Shown here piece by piece: positions 32,257 through 42,687 of a stretch of 64,000 nucleotides of DNA (the stretch's first letter is position 1; every line of letters begins with the position of its first letter). Below the pieces are notes generated by a model. It saw only the letters and a program-made list of their open reading frames with translations, was not told where the DNA came from and made no database searches. Origin of the DNA: an uncultured Prochlorococcus sp. (GTDB lineage: Bacteria > Cyanobacteriota > Cyanobacteriia > PCC-6307 > Cyanobiaceae); contig CACIWI010000001.1 of NCBI GenBank assembly GCA_902590355.1, positions 118,520 to 182,519 of the forward strand. Reading direction: 5' to 3'. The position numbers and the translations under genes are program-made.

Positions 32257-33705
32257 TTAAAATAAAGGTCTGTTCTTAATTACATGAGCATCAATTTCAA
32301 AGATATTTGCTGCATTCAATATTCTATCTTCTTCTAATACATTGCCTATTAATTGCATTCCAATAGGTAATCCTTTAGTATCAAAACCACAAGGAATACT
32401 GATAGCTGGGAGGCCTGCTAGATTAGCAGGAACAGTTAATAGATCAGACAAATACATTGCAAGTGGATCATTGACAAAATCTCCCTTCAAAAAAGCAGTA
32501 GTTGGGCAAGTTGGAGTTAACAAAACATCTACTTTCTTAAAAGCATTATCAAAATCTTTTCTTATAAGTGTCCTAACTTTTTGTGCCTTCTTGTAAAAAG
32601 CATCACTGTATCCAGCTGACAAAGCATAAGTACCTATCAAAATTCTTCTTTGTACCTCATCTCCAAAACCTTCAGCTCTACTTTTTGAAGTCATATCAAT
32701 AAGATTTGAACCTTCATTGGATCTGTAGCCATATTTAACTCCATCATATCTAGCTAAATTTGCGGAGGCTTCAGATGGCGCAATGACATAATATGTCGCA
32801 ATTCCATCGTTAAATCTAGGACATTCAACTTCAATAATTTCAGCCCCTAATGCTTGGAACCTATCGACTCCAGAGAGAACAGATTCCTTAACTTCTGGAT
32901 TAAGTCCTGGGTGTTCAAAGCATTCTTTAATGATTCCAATTTTTAAACCCTTTATGGACTTATTTAAGTCAGTCAAATAATTTGGTACTGGCTTATTAAG
33001 ACATGTTGAGTCAAAGGGGTCTTTACCGGATATTGAATAAAGAATTTCAGCCGCATCTGAGACAGTATTTGTTATTGGGCCAATTTGATCGAGGGAACTA
33101 GCAAATGCTACAAGTCCCCATCTGCTAACTCTTCCATATGTAGGTTTAAGACCCACGACGCCACAAAAAGAAGCTGGTTGTCTTATTGATCCACCTGTAT
33201 CAGAACCTATAGCCGCTGCACAAAATCCAGCAGCAACTGAAGCAGCACTACCGCCTGAACTGCCTCCTGGCACTCTATTAATATCCCAAGGATTTGAAGT
33301 GACACCAAATACAGAAGTTTCCGTTGAACTACCCATTGCAAATTCGTCTAAATTTGTTTTTCCTAAACAAATACCTCCTGAAGACCATAATTTACTTGAG
33401 GCGGTAGATTCATAAGGGGCAACAAAGCTTTTAAGCATTTTACTTGCACAAGTTGTTGCAACTCCTTTGATGCAAATATTGTCCTTTATCGCTATTGGCA
33501 TCCCAGCGAGAGGTGGAAGTTTCTCTCTATTTTGAATTAATTTATCAATCTTTTCTGCTTGCGCGATGGCATTATCTTTTGTAGTACAAATATATGAGTT
33601 AATTTCAGGATCTTTATGATCGATTTTGATAAAGATATCATTAACTAATTCTTTAACAGAAGCATTATTACTTATAATTTCTTTTCTTAAAGAATTAAAA
33701 TTCAT
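32257..33705 (-). CDS. gatA: Glutamyl-tRNA(Gln) amidotransferase subunit A
   Basis: [49 protein letters not shown]. Confidence 0.98.
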   Translation of the reverse strand: MNFNSLRKEIISNNASVKELVNDIFIKIDHKDPEINSYICTTKDNAIAQAEKIDKLIQNREKLPPLAGMPIAIKDNICIKGVATTCASKMLKSFVAPYESTASSKLWSSGGICLGKTNLDEFAMGSSTETSVFGVTSNPWDINRVPGGSSGGSAASVAAGFCAAAIGSDTGGSIRQPASFCGVVGLKPTYGRVSRWGLVAFASSLDQIGPITNTVSDAAEILYSISGKDPFDSTCLNKPVPNYLTDLNKSIKGLKIGIIKECFEHPGLNPEVKESVLSGVDRFQALGAEIIEVECPRFNDGIATYYVIAPSEASANLARYDGVKYGYRSNEGSNLIDMTSKSRAEGFGDEVQRRILIGTYALSAGYSDAFYKKAQKVRTLIRKDFDNAFKKVDVLLTPTCPTTAFLKGDFVNDPLAMYLSDLLTVPANLAGLPAISIPCGFDTKGLPIGMQLIGNVLEEDRILNAANIFEIDAHVIKNRPLF

Positions 33706-33735
33706 TTCTTGATTTATTTTTTAAAGTCAAAGATA

Positions 33736-33951
33736 TCAAACAGTTAATGGTTCTTCTTTTTTGCAACGTACTAAACTGTGTTTAATATTTTTAGAACCTT
33801 CATCAGAAAGATCTTTAATAAAAGAAGACATATTTTCTTTTAAACTACGTTGAGTAATAAATGGACCGAACCAGTAGGTACTACTAGGATGTTCTGTCTC
33901 AATTTTAGCCCACCAGGCTAAACCGAGTTTGTTTCCAAAATTTCTAATCAA
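33736..33951 (-). CDS. DUF1816-like protein
   Basis: AWWAKIETEHPSSTYWFGPFITQRSLKENMSSFIKDLSDEG. Confidence 0.78.
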   Translation of the reverse strand: MIRNFGNKLGLAWWAKIETEHPSSTYWFGPFITQRSLKENMSSFIKDLSDEGSKNIKHSLVRCKKEEPLTV

Positions 33952-34095
33952 TTTTTTTGGCCTAATACCATTAATTCTTGTTAAATTCTATACAATTTTG
34001 TAGTGAAAATTCAATAAATTTTTATTAATCATATAAATATATTGAAACAACAACATTTTAGTGGTCTTTAAAAACAGTGATTATTAACAATAAAA

Positions 34096-35097
34096 TTATT
34101 TACCTGTCAAGTGAAATAGGGATATAGCTGCCGCTACAGAGGCATTTAAACTTGCAGTCTTACCTTTAAGTGAAATACTTAATATAAAATCGCATTTTTT
34201 TTGAGTTAGCAAAGAAATACCTTTATCCTCAGAGCCAACTACGACTACCAAAGGTGCTTTTTCTTGAAAAGTAGAGATAGATATTTGACCATCGCCAGAT
34301 AAACCAACAACAAGAAATCCATTTTTCTTAAGTTCATCAAGTGCTCTATTTAAGTTAACAACTCTGCTTACATGAATGTATTCTAAGGCTCCTGCAGCTA
34401 CCTTAGCGACTGTCCCAGTCAATCCTGCAGACCTTCTCTGAGGAATTATTACACCTCTGCAATTAAATGCTTCCGCTGATCTTATAATCGCACCAACATT
34501 ATGAGGATCTGTTATACCGTCTAAGGCAACTATTATAGGATTTCGAGAATTGTGTTTAGAAAAGTCGATTAATTGTTCTAGAGATATTGTTTTAGAGCAT
34601 GCTAACTGCAATGCGACACCTTGATGTGAAGCACCATATGTCAATTGTGAAAGCCTGTTCCAAGAAACTTCTTCAATAAGGACTCCTTTTGATTTAAGTT
34701 CCTTAAGCAAAATATAGAATTTCTCTGAAGAAAAAATTTCCGAAGTGCACCAAATCCTATTAATAGCTCTATCACTACTAAGAGCCTCATAAACCGAATG
34801 TTTACCCCATATCCAATCATCAAAATTTCTCTTATTAGTAAACTCATGTTGCATATCTGAATTTTTATTAGGAAATTCTGTATTAGATTTAAATCTTAAA
34901 TTTCTTTTAAAAGAAGATAAAGTATTATTTTCATTACTTTTTTTAAAGTTTTCAACTTTCTTATTTTTAGCGGAATTGTTCAAAAAACTATCATTTTTTT
35001 TTGAACGATTTGTATTTTTTGAGTAATAACCAAAATCTGAATTTTTTTTGTGCACTTTATTATTTTTTCCACGAAATTTATTTGAGGAGTCTTTCAT
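34096..35097 (-). CDS. TrmH/SpoU-family rRNA 2'-O-methyltransferase
   Basis: ALDGITDPHNVGAIIRSAEAFNCRGVIIPQRR...GSEDKGIS. Confidence 0.92.
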   Translation of the reverse strand: MKDSSNKFRGKNNKVHKKNSDFGYYSKNTNRSKKNDSFLNNSAKNKKVENFKKSNENNTLSSFKRNLRFKSNTEFPNKNSDMQHEFTNKRNFDDWIWGKHSVYEALSSDRAINRIWCTSEIFSSEKFYILLKELKSKGVLIEEVSWNRLSQLTYGASHQGVALQLACSKTISLEQLIDFSKHNSRNPIIVALDGITDPHNVGAIIRSAEAFNCRGVIIPQRRSAGLTGTVAKVAAGALEYIHVSRVVNLNRALDELKKNGFLVVGLSGDGQISISTFQEKAPLVVVVGSEDKGISLLTQKKCDFILSISLKGKTASLNASVAAAISLFHLTGK

Positions 35098-35101
35098 AGA
35101 T

Positions 35102-35500
35102 TCAATTTATTTTTAATTCTAAATATTCAAAAAGTTTTGATAATCTTTGAGGATCTTTTAAAAATAGCCAGCCAATGAGAGTTTCAAAACCAGTTGCTCT
35201 AGAGTATACGTTAGGATCTGATGATTTTGGACATCTCTTTGCTTTATTTCTTGCACGCCTAATTAGATCAATTTCATTTGAATTTAATAAATGTTCAATT
35301 TGACTTAATGATTTTGACTGAGATTTTGCTTTTACTTCATTTACTACAGATAAATGGAGATCTTTAGATTTTAAAGGGAAATGAACATGTCTTAATCTTT
35401 GATGAAGCTCCCATACCGAATCCCCAAGCCAAGCAAGTTGAATAACACCTATATCCTCGGGAGATCCATATGGAACTAAGTTTTGAATCCAATAATTCAA
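35102..35500 (-). CDS. mrnC: Mini-ribonuclease III-like protein
   Basis: LAWLGDSVWELHQRLR...RARNKAKRCPKSSDPNVYSRATGFETLIGWLFL; TTG start overlapping upstream TGA. Confidence 0.85.
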   Translation of the reverse strand: MNYWIQNLVPYGSPEDIGVIQLAWLGDSVWELHQRLRHVHFPLKSKDLHLSVVNEVKAKSQSKSLSQIEHLLNSNEIDLIRRARNKAKRCPKSSDPNVYSRATGFETLIGWLFLKDPQRLSKLFEYLELKIN

Positions 35501-35862
35501 TTTTTTAAATAATTTAATGCATCATCAAGGGTTGACTTCAAGTTAAGAAAATCACCTAAACGAACAAGTTTAATAGTTTGAGCTACTCTCGAATTGCCAA
35601 CGACAGAGAAACCAAGTTTCGATTTTTTGCATTCTTTAGCGGTCTGAACAAGAGCCCCTAGACCTGAAGAATCTAAAAAATCTATTTTTGTAAGATCAAT
35701 AACGAATGGAAGCTCATTTTTTAAGTTATTAATAACAAAAGTCTTAAATTGTTTTTCGGAGAAAGCATCAAGTTGGCCCTTAAAAGTGAAAACAATTATG
35801 TTTGTTTTTAGCTCAAGGTTTCCTCTTAAAGAAACCGTTAACTTCTGGAAATCTTCTATGAT
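35497..35862 (-). CDS. STAS-domain anti-sigma factor antagonist, apparent ATC start
   Basis: Manual reverse translation (I)IEDFQKLTVSLRGNLELKTNIIVFTFKGQLDAFSEKQFKTFVINNLKNELPFVIDLTKIDFLDSSGLGALVQTAKECKKSKLGFSVVGNSRVAQTIKLVRLGDFLNLKSTLDDALNYLKN*; DSSGLGAL STAS motif; GGAGG 6 nt before ATC. Confidence 0.85.
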   Translation of the reverse strand: MIEDFQKLTVSLRGNLELKTNIIVFTFKGQLDAFSEKQFKTFVINNLKNELPFVIDLTKIDFLDSSGLGALVQTAKECKKSKLGFSVVGNSRVAQTIKLVRLGDFLNLKSTLDDALNYLKN

Positions 35863-35923
35863 TTAATACCTCCAAAAAATTAATTTATCAAATGTAATTA
35901 TCAAATCAAAAGAAAACAATATG

Positions 35924-37066
35924 TCAACATCTTTCTAACATAAGAGAAACAAATTTTTTAAACAAATAATCTGAATCATGTGGGCCAGGTCCTGCTTCTG
36001 GATGGTATTGTACACTAAATATTGGCTTATTATTTACTTCTAGGCCAGCAACAGTATTATCGTTAAGGTTGTAATGGGTAATTCTAACTATCTCCTTTGA
36101 GAGAGAATTAGGATCAATAGCAAAACCATGGTTCTGACTAGTTATCTCAATTCTATTATTATCACCGCAAGGATGATTTAAACCACGATGTCCGAATGGT
36201 AATTTATAAGTTGAACCTCCTAATGCTAATCCAAATATTTGGTGACCAAGGCAAATACCAAACATAGGTATTTCACCATATTCTATAAGTGATTTTGCTA
36301 GGTCTATACCTTCAGAAACAGTAGAAGGATCGCCTGGACCATTTGAGAAAAATATACCATCTGGTTTGTTTTGAAGAACATCTTTTAGAGAAGATTGAGA
36401 AGGCAAAACCAAAACTTCACAACCATGAGATACAAGTCTATTTAGAATTGAATTTTTAATTCCAAAATCAATTGCTACTATTTTTAACTTTTTAAAAGAT
36501 TCATCACATCTTTTTCTTAAATCAAAAATTGTTTGCGTAGTGCTTTTCCATAAATATTGCTGCTTTGTTGAAACAACTTTTGATAAATTTAATCCCTCCA
36601 TCTTTGGGGTATCATTAATTATTCTTAAACAACTTTCATCAGTTTTATCTAGAGATGTAATAACTCCATTCATTGCACCACTAGATCTTAAAATTTTAAC
36701 AAGAGCCCTTGTATCAATTCCATAAAGACCTACTATATTTTTTTCAACTAACCATTGATTAAAATTCTTTTTAGATCTCCAATTGCTGCTATTAGACGAA
36801 TAATTTCTAACAATTATACCTTTAACATTAATATTAGACTCTGAGTCTTCAAAATTAATACCAGTATTCCCAATCTCTGGATAAGTGAATGTTAATATTT
36901 GTCCATAATAACTTGGATCAGTAATAACCTCCTGATAACCGGTCATTCCCGTATTAAAAACTATTTCACCGATGGCTGTACCAGAAGCACCAAAAAAGAA
37001 TCCTGGAAATACGATACCATTGCTTAAAACTAATTTCGCGTTTTTCTTATATTGATTTGTCATCAA
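35924..37066 (-). CDS. carA: Carbamoyl-phosphate synthase small subunit
   Basis: [53 protein letters not shown]. Confidence 0.98.
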   Translation of the reverse strand: MMTNQYKKNAKLVLSNGIVFPGFFFGASGTAIGEIVFNTGMTGYQEVITDPSYYGQILTFTYPEIGNTGINFEDSESNINVKGIIVRNYSSNSSNWRSKKNFNQWLVEKNIVGLYGIDTRALVKILRSSGAMNGVITSLDKTDESCLRIINDTPKMEGLNLSKVVSTKQQYLWKSTTQTIFDLRKRCDESFKKLKIVAIDFGIKNSILNRLVSHGCEVLVLPSQSSLKDVLQNKPDGIFFSNGPGDPSTVSEGIDLAKSLIEYGEIPMFGICLGHQIFGLALGGSTYKLPFGHRGLNHPCGDNNRIEITSQNHGFAIDPNSLSKEIVRITHYNLNDNTVAGLEVNNKPIFSVQYHPEAGPGPHDSDYLFKKFVSLMLERC

Positions 37067-38112
37067 TTTGAAATTAAATCATTTCCGGATAAAAAATTTT
37101 TTAATAGTAAAAACCTTTTCCAAGGATCTCCTTGTTTTATAGAAAATAAAGCTTTATTAAATCCTTCATTTAAATCATCCTCAATGCCTGCGGCCCAAAG
37201 CACTAAAGCAGTGTTCAAGGCAACTACATCAATATGAGAATTGTGTCCAGAACCATTTAAGACAGACTTTAATATTTCCTCGTTAGACTCAGAATCAGAA
37301 ACCACAAGCTTATCGTTAGATATATTTTCATGGTTAAAGTCTGAAATATTTATTTCTGAAAACCGTAATTCACCATTATCAACAAATACTAATTTATTAT
37401 CTCCTTGAAGCGAAGCTTCATCAAGACCACCAGAACCATGAACGACTATTGCTCTATTCAAACCCATTTTTAAAAGCGCGCTTCCCATTGGTTTTAAAAG
37501 GTCCTCAGAAGCAACACCCAAAACTTGTGCATTGGGTCTTAAAGGATTTACTAATGGTCCAAGTTGATTAAATACTGTTCTTATTCCAAGGGTCTTTCTT
37601 AATGGAGCAAGTTTTATTAAAGATTTATGCCAAACAGGTGCGAACAAAAAAGTTATTCCAATTTCACTTACTGCTTTGATTACTTTTTCTAATGAACAAT
37701 TTAAATTCAAACCAAGATTCAACAAAACATCAGCTGAGCCAACTTTCCCACTAGCACTTTTATTTCCGTGTTTTGCAATTTTTGCCCCACAAGATGCAGC
37801 TACAAATGCAACTGCAGTTGAAATATTGAATGTATTAGCTCCATCACCCCCAGTACCACAGGTATCTACCAAATACAAATTTGGCCTTGCTACTGGCAAT
37901 TCGCATACATTTAAGAGTTCCTCAGCCATAGAGCTAAGTTCTACACCTGTAGAACTCTTTGCTCTCAAAGCACTCAAAAAAGCTCCTGTTTCAACATCTG
38001 AAATTTCATCATTAAGCCATCTTTGCATTAATGTCCTAGAAGTTAATTCATCAAGGTCCCAACCCTCCAACAAATTATTTAGGATTTCAGCGTTTTTTAA
38101 ATTAGAAGACAT
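37063..38112 (-). CDS. trpD: Anthranilate phosphoribosyltransferase
   Basis: [42 protein letters not shown]. Confidence 0.97.
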   Translation of the reverse strand: MSSNLKNAEILNNLLEGWDLDELTSRTLMQRWLNDEISDVETGAFLSALRAKSSTGVELSSMAEELLNVCELPVARPNLYLVDTCGTGGDGANTFNISTAVAFVAASCGAKIAKHGNKSASGKVGSADVLLNLGLNLNCSLEKVIKAVSEIGITFLFAPVWHKSLIKLAPLRKTLGIRTVFNQLGPLVNPLRPNAQVLGVASEDLLKPMGSALLKMGLNRAIVVHGSGGLDEASLQGDNKLVFVDNGELRFSEINISDFNHENISNDKLVVSDSESNEEILKSVLNGSGHNSHIDVVALNTALVLWAAGIEDDLNEGFNKALFSIKQGDPWKRFLLLKNFLSGNDLISN

Positions 38113-38144
38113 TTATTTGTGGAAGAAAATTAAGCAGGTAAAAT

Positions 38145-38459
38145 TCAATTTGAGGTATCAAAACCTGAGCCAACTAAATCTTTATTTGTATTAGAAGGCC
38201 TGAAGCTTTTTGACCAAATATTTTTTGTTTTTGAAAAAAGTTCATTTTTAGTGATCTTCCAAAAATTTAAAATTTTTTCAATATCTTTTTTAATTTCAAT
38301 TTCTCCTGGGAAATTGTTATAACGATTAATTAATCTAGCTAAATTTATATAATCAAGATCTTCTGGTTTTTTTTTAGTGATAAGGGAATCTATAATGATC
38401 TTGTCTGTATCATGTAATGGATGAGTTTGGTCGTTACCCATAAATAAATACTGAATCAT
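38145..38459 (-). CDS. DUF3288-like hypothetical protein
   Basis: DQTHPLHDTDKIIIDSL...LARLINRYNNFPGEIEIKKDIEKILNFW. Confidence 0.65.
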   Translation of the reverse strand: MIQYLFMGNDQTHPLHDTDKIIIDSLITKKKPEDLDYINLARLINRYNNFPGEIEIKKDIEKILNFWKITKNELFSKTKNIWSKSFRPSNTNKDLVGSGFDTSN

Positions 38460-38521
38460 TTATAAAATTAGCTCACATATTCAAAAATGAAACATTATCT
38501 TAATCATATCGGCAAAATAAA

Positions 38522-40267
38522 ATGAAAAATTTAAAGATAAAAGTTATATCTAAATATCTAAGACCTTACAAAAAAGAATTTTTATATGGAGCTTTAGCTC
38601 TCTTATTAGTAAATATACTAAGTGTTGTAATACCCTTAGAAGTAAAAAATATAATTGACCAACTACAAAATGGATTTTCTTCTAATTTTGTTATTTCTAA
38701 ATCTTTATGGTTAATATTTTTAGCAACTTGTATGGGTTTAATAAGATTATTTTCAAGACAGATTGTCTTCGGCATAGGTAGAAAAGTAGAAGTAAATCTT
38801 CGTCAAAAACTTTTCGACCATTTACTTATTCAAGATCCAGAATGGATTCAAAAAAAAGGTAGTGGAGACATTATTAGTAGAGCTACAAGCGATGTTGAAA
38901 ACATAAGAAGACTTTTAGGTTTCACAGTTTTGAGCTTATGCAACATTGTCTTAGCTTATTCATTCACTATTCCTTCTATGTTTTCGATTAATAAAACATT
39001 AACAATATCAGCTTTAATGATATTTCCATTAATCCTTGGAATCGTAAGTCTATTTGGAGGTAAAATGGTTAAACAAAGAAAAGCTCAACAAGAATCATTA
39101 TCAAAACTTAGTGATCTAATACAAGAAGATCTGTCTGGGATAAGCGCCATAAAAATTTATGCCCAAGAGAATGCTGAGATAAAAGAATTTAATAAATATA
39201 ATAATGATTATCGAAACTCAGCGATAATACTTGCAAGAACAGCAAGCACTCTATTTCCATTGTTACAAGGGATTTCCTCAATTTCATTATTGATTTTATT
39301 ATCATTAGGTACTTTTCAATTAGAGAGTGGATTTATTTCGATAGGTGGCTTAGTAGCTTTAATTCTCTACGTAGAAAGACTTGTTTTCCCAACAGCTTTA
39401 TTAGGTTTTACCTTAAATACTTTTCAACTTGGTCAAGTAAGTTTAGATCGTGTGGAAGAAATCTTTCAGAACATCCCAAATATTGTAGATAGAGCAGAAA
39501 CTAAATTTTTGAAAAGGAAGGTTAAAGGATTCTTAGAAGCAAAAAATTTAACAATAAAGTATCCAGGATCAAAATTTAATTCATTAAATAGTCTCAATTT
39601 TAAAATTTATCCTGGTGAACTAATTGCAATTGTTGGCCCAGTAGGTTGTGGCAAGACAACACTAGCAAAGTCTCTAGGACGGACTATTGAAATTCCAGAC
39701 AATCAATTATTTTTAGATGAAATAGATGTAAAAACTTTAAAATTAAGCGATCTTAGAAAAAATATTTCAATCGTTCCACAAGAAGCATTCTTATTTACTT
39801 CTACAATCTCAGAAAACTTAAGTTTTGGAGAACCTAAAGCTTCTAAATATTTAGTTAAAGAAAGCGCTACAAAAGCCGGATTAATTGATGATATCAATAG
39901 TTTTCCACAAAGATTTAAAACTATTGTTGGCGAAAGAGGTATTACCTTAAGTGGTGGACAAAGGCAAAGAACTGCGCTAGGAAGGGCACTACTTGTTAAT
40001 TCTCCTATTGTTGTTCTTGATGATGCTTTAGCAAGCGTAGATAATAAAACAGCAGCAAGAATAATAGATGAAATGAGTAACAGAAGTAATAAAACAATCA
40101 TAATGATTAGTCACCAACTTTCTGTTGCAGCTACCTGTGATAGGGTTTTAGTAATGGATAAAGGTGAGATTGTACAAGAAGGGGCTCATAAAGATTTAGT
40201 AAAAGTGAATGGGCTATATAAACAACTTTGGGAAAGAGAATTAGCTACTAAAATTGTTAGAAGCTAA
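38522..40267 (+). CDS. ABC exporter, fused permease/ATPase (MsbA/MdlB-like)
   Basis: AIVGPVGCGKTTLAKSL, ITLSGGQRQRTALGRALL, VVLDDALASVD. Confidence 0.95.
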   Translation: MKNLKIKVISKYLRPYKKEFLYGALALLLVNILSVVIPLEVKNIIDQLQNGFSSNFVISKSLWLIFLATCMGLIRLFSRQIVFGIGRKVEVNLRQKLFDHLLIQDPEWIQKKGSGDIISRATSDVENIRRLLGFTVLSLCNIVLAYSFTIPSMFSINKTLTISALMIFPLILGIVSLFGGKMVKQRKAQQESLSKLSDLIQEDLSGISAIKIYAQENAEIKEFNKYNNDYRNSAIILARTASTLFPLLQGISSISLLILLSLGTFQLESGFISIGGLVALILYVERLVFPTALLGFTLNTFQLGQVSLDRVEEIFQNIPNIVDRAETKFLKRKVKGFLEAKNLTIKYPGSKFNSLNSLNFKIYPGELIAIVGPVGCGKTTLAKSLGRTIEIPDNQLFLDEIDVKTLKLSDLRKNISIVPQEAFLFTSTISENLSFGEPKASKYLVKESATKAGLIDDINSFPQRFKTIVGERGITLSGGQRQRTALGRALLVNSPIVVLDDALASVDNKTAARIIDEMSNRSNKTIIMISHQLSVAATCDRVLVMDKGEIVQEGAHKDLVKVNGLYKQLWERELATKIVRS

Positions 40268-40304
40268 AAGTAATTTTTTCATCTATGATAAATAGTTTTA
40301 AATT

Positions 40305-41033
40305 ATGTTTAAATTCCTGAAAAAAATTATGAATAATGAGGAGAAAATTTTAACTAATGATAGTTATTCATTGCATAGAATATTAAAAACAGACATCAAA
40401 AAAGATCCTAATTTAGAAGAAGATGAAATAATCTTTGGATGTGGTTGTTTCTGGGGAGCTGAAAAATGTTTTTGGAAACTTCCTGGAGTTGTCACAACTT
40501 CTGTAGGTTATGCTGGTGGTGAAAAAAACAACCCAACTTATTATGAAGTATGCTCCGGCTTAACTGGTCATTCAGAAGTAGTAAGAGTTATATGGGATAA
40601 AAGAAAAATAGATGTAAGTGATTTATTAAAAATGTTTTGGGAATGTCATGACCCTACTCAAAAAAACAGGCAAGGTAATGATATGGGAACACAATATAGA
40701 TCTGCTATATATTATAGAAATGAAAATAATATTAAAACCATACTAGCCAGTAAGAAAAAATATCAATTGGAATTAAGCAAAAAAAATCTAGGTTTAATTG
40801 AAACGGAAATAAAAATGATAGATTCATATTTTTATGCGGAACAATACCATCAACAATACCTTGCATCAGCTGGAAGCAGGCAATATTGTTCTGCATCACC
40901 TACAAAAGTTAAGTTAGGAGATTTTACTGGAAGCAACTATAAATTAGAAGACCATATATGGGACAACTTTAATTGGGAAGTTGACAAGTGTGTATTGAGA
41001 TCTGATAACAATCCTATAAAGAATAGCATTTAA
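40305..41033 (+). CDS. msrA: Peptide-methionine (S)-S-oxide reductase
   Basis: FGCGCFWGAEKCFWKLPGVVTTSVGYAGG, YYEVCSGLTGHSEVV, GNDMGTQYRSAIY. Confidence 0.95.
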   Translation: MFKFLKKIMNNEEKILTNDSYSLHRILKTDIKKDPNLEEDEIIFGCGCFWGAEKCFWKLPGVVTTSVGYAGGEKNNPTYYEVCSGLTGHSEVVRVIWDKRKIDVSDLLKMFWECHDPTQKNRQGNDMGTQYRSAIYYRNENNIKTILASKKKYQLELSKKNLGLIETEIKMIDSYFYAEQYHQQYLASAGSRQYCSASPTKVKLGDFTGSNYKLEDHIWDNFNWEVDKCVLRSDNNPIKNSI

Positions 41034-41060
41034 ATCAATCTAATCTTTATAGTAAAAATA

Positions 41061-41134
41061 CGGGGCGTAGCGCAGTTTGGTAGCGCACCACTTTGGGGTA
41101 GTGGGGGTCGTGGGTTCAAATCCCGCCGTTCCGA
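41061..41134 (+). tRNA. tRNA-Pro, anticodon GGG
   Basis: Cloverleaf: acceptor CGGGGCG/CGTTCCG, anticodon arm CCACT-TTGGGGT-AGTGG, GGTTCAAATCC T-loop; discriminator A. Confidence 0.95.
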
Positions 41135-41287
41135 TTACTTATCGTCCTCATTTATAAGGGATTTGTATAGTTTATATGAACTTATCCCTACAGCTATGAA
41201 TGTAAAAGAAGAAAAAAAAGCTAAAACCAATATCGTAAGATTTGAAACTTCTACTTCACCTAATTGGAAAGATATAAAAATGTTCAT
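41135..41287 (-). CDS. Small single-TM hypothetical protein (50 aa)
   Basis: Manual translation MNIFISFQLGEVEVSNLTILVLAFFSSFTFIAVGISSYKLYKSLINEDDK*; abuts the tRNA 3' end. Confidence 0.6.
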   Translation of the reverse strand: MNIFISFQLGEVEVSNLTILVLAFFSSFTFIAVGISSYKLYKSLINEDDK

Positions 41288-41343
41288 TATAAAGAATTTT
41301 TTTAAAACCTTAACACAATTGCAAAAAAATTTTTTTCATCTAA

Positions 41344-42144
41344 TTATAAATTCCAAAGAATTACAAAACCAAAAATTACTCGATATATGATAAATATTTT
41401 CAACCCCTTTGAAGAAAAATACTTTAATAAGAAATCTATTGCTAATAAAGATGACAAAAATGTCGTAATAAGACCAACAAAAAGAGGAAAAAAACCTAAT
41501 GAAAAAAAATCATTAAAAGAAGATATTAACTCAACAATCGCTGCAAGAGAAATAGCAGGCATCCCTAAAAGAAAAGAATATTTCGCAGCATCGCCTCTTT
41601 CCCATCCTGATATTAAAGCACTAGAAATAGTGACCCCCGATCTTGAAACACCAGGAAAAATTGCAAATGCTTGGAAGAAACCTATCAAAAAACTATTTGA
41701 ATAATTATGGTTTTGAATATTAATAGAACCTTTTTTCGAACTATCTGCTAGGTACATAAAAAAAGCCATTAGAAATGAGAACAATGCTATTGATAAATTT
41801 GAACGAAGAACGTTTTCAAAAAAAGAAGGGATAAATATTTTTATACTTCCGCCAAGGACAATAATTGGTACAGTCCCAATCAAAATAGATCTTATTAATC
41901 TTTCATGTAAGAGATTTTCAAGATATTGTTTGGAAGATTGACTTCTGAAATTAAAAATATCATTCCTAAAATACCAAGCTATTGCAAAAACACTTCCAAG
42001 TTGAATAGTCGCGGACAAAGATGCTCCAGGATCATCAATACCCAATAAAAGAGATATAACTTTTAAATGAGCTGTACTACTTACTGGGATAAATTCGGTC
42101 AGTCCTTGAATTAATCCATATAAAACAAATTTTAAATATTCCAA
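41344..42144 (-). CDS. uppP: Undecaprenyl-diphosphatase
   Basis: GLIQGLTEFIPVSSTAHLKV, FPGVSRSGVTISSALISGWER. Confidence 0.96.
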   Translation of the reverse strand: MEYLKFVLYGLIQGLTEFIPVSSTAHLKVISLLLGIDDPGASLSATIQLGSVFAIAWYFRNDIFNFRSQSSKQYLENLLHERLIRSILIGTVPIIVLGGSIKIFIPSFFENVLRSNLSIALFSFLMAFFMYLADSSKKGSINIQNHNYSNSFLIGFFQAFAIFPGVSRSGVTISSALISGWERGDAAKYSFLLGMPAISLAAIVELISSFNDFFSLGFFPLFVGLITTFLSSLLAIDFLLKYFSSKGLKIFIIYRVIFGFVILWNL

Positions 42145-42203
42145 AAATTATTAAATTACCTAATTAATTAATAGCAATATAAATTTAGAAATTAAAAGCT
42201 AGT

Positions 42204-42482
42204 ATGGGAAAAATGAAAAAAATCTATTTTAAGATTATTTTTTATTTTTTTCTTAAATTTTTCTGGTTCTACGAAAGCTAAATATTAGTTAATAATTGGA
42301 ACTTATAGACAAGTGCCAGGTGTAAGGTCAGAGGTTAGTGAAATAACAAGTCCTTCCTTACATTTCTATTCCCATGAAAATATAAACACTTTTAATAAGT
42401 AAAGTGAAAAATTACTAATGAAATATACAAATCTGTTTGTCAATTTGATTGTATATGGACCTGTATATTTAGAGGTGATTAG
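42204..42482 (+). pseudogene. Decayed small secreted-protein gene (frameshifts + in-frame TAG)
   Basis: Signal-peptide-like MKKIYFKIIFYFFL, then +frame NFSGSTKAKY*LIIGTYRQVPGVRSEVSEITSPSLH, then shifted fragments SIPMK and NEIYKSVCQFDCIWTCIFRGD*. Confidence 0.6.
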
Positions 42483-42490
42483 TAATAAAG

Positions 42491-42625
42491 TTACCTTTTA
42501 ACATCGTGGGCACAACCATCTCCTTTATAGTTTTCACTCTCGTAAAAATCATTTTTTGTCCCAAAATAAACTGTTAATAAAACGAAAGGTAAGCTTAATA
42601 TAAATAAAATAGTTGTTAAATCCAT
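42491..42625 (-). CDS. Small single-TM hypothetical protein (44 aa)
   Basis: Manual translation MDLTTILFILSLPFVLLTVYFGTKNDFYESENYKGDGCAHDVKR*. Confidence 0.6.
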   Translation of the reverse strand: MDLTTILFILSLPFVLLTVYFGTKNDFYESENYKGDGCAHDVKR

Positions 42626-42687
42626 AGTGTTAACTTATTCAAAAAATAAATGAAAAATTGAAGATACAATTTTTTATTAACTTATGT

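Noticed and set aside
37676-38194. 172-aa plus-strand ORF opposite trpD
   Set aside because: Antisense shadow of trpD and the downstream hypothetical gene.
39703-40101. 132-aa minus-strand ORF opposite the ABC exporter
   Set aside because: Antisense to conserved ATPase motifs; low-complexity Leu/Ile N-terminus typical of shadow ORFs.
41163-41390. 75-aa plus-strand ORF after the tRNA
   Set aside because: Minus-strand 50-aa TM ORF in the same place is more protein-like; this ORF also runs into the uppP 3' end.
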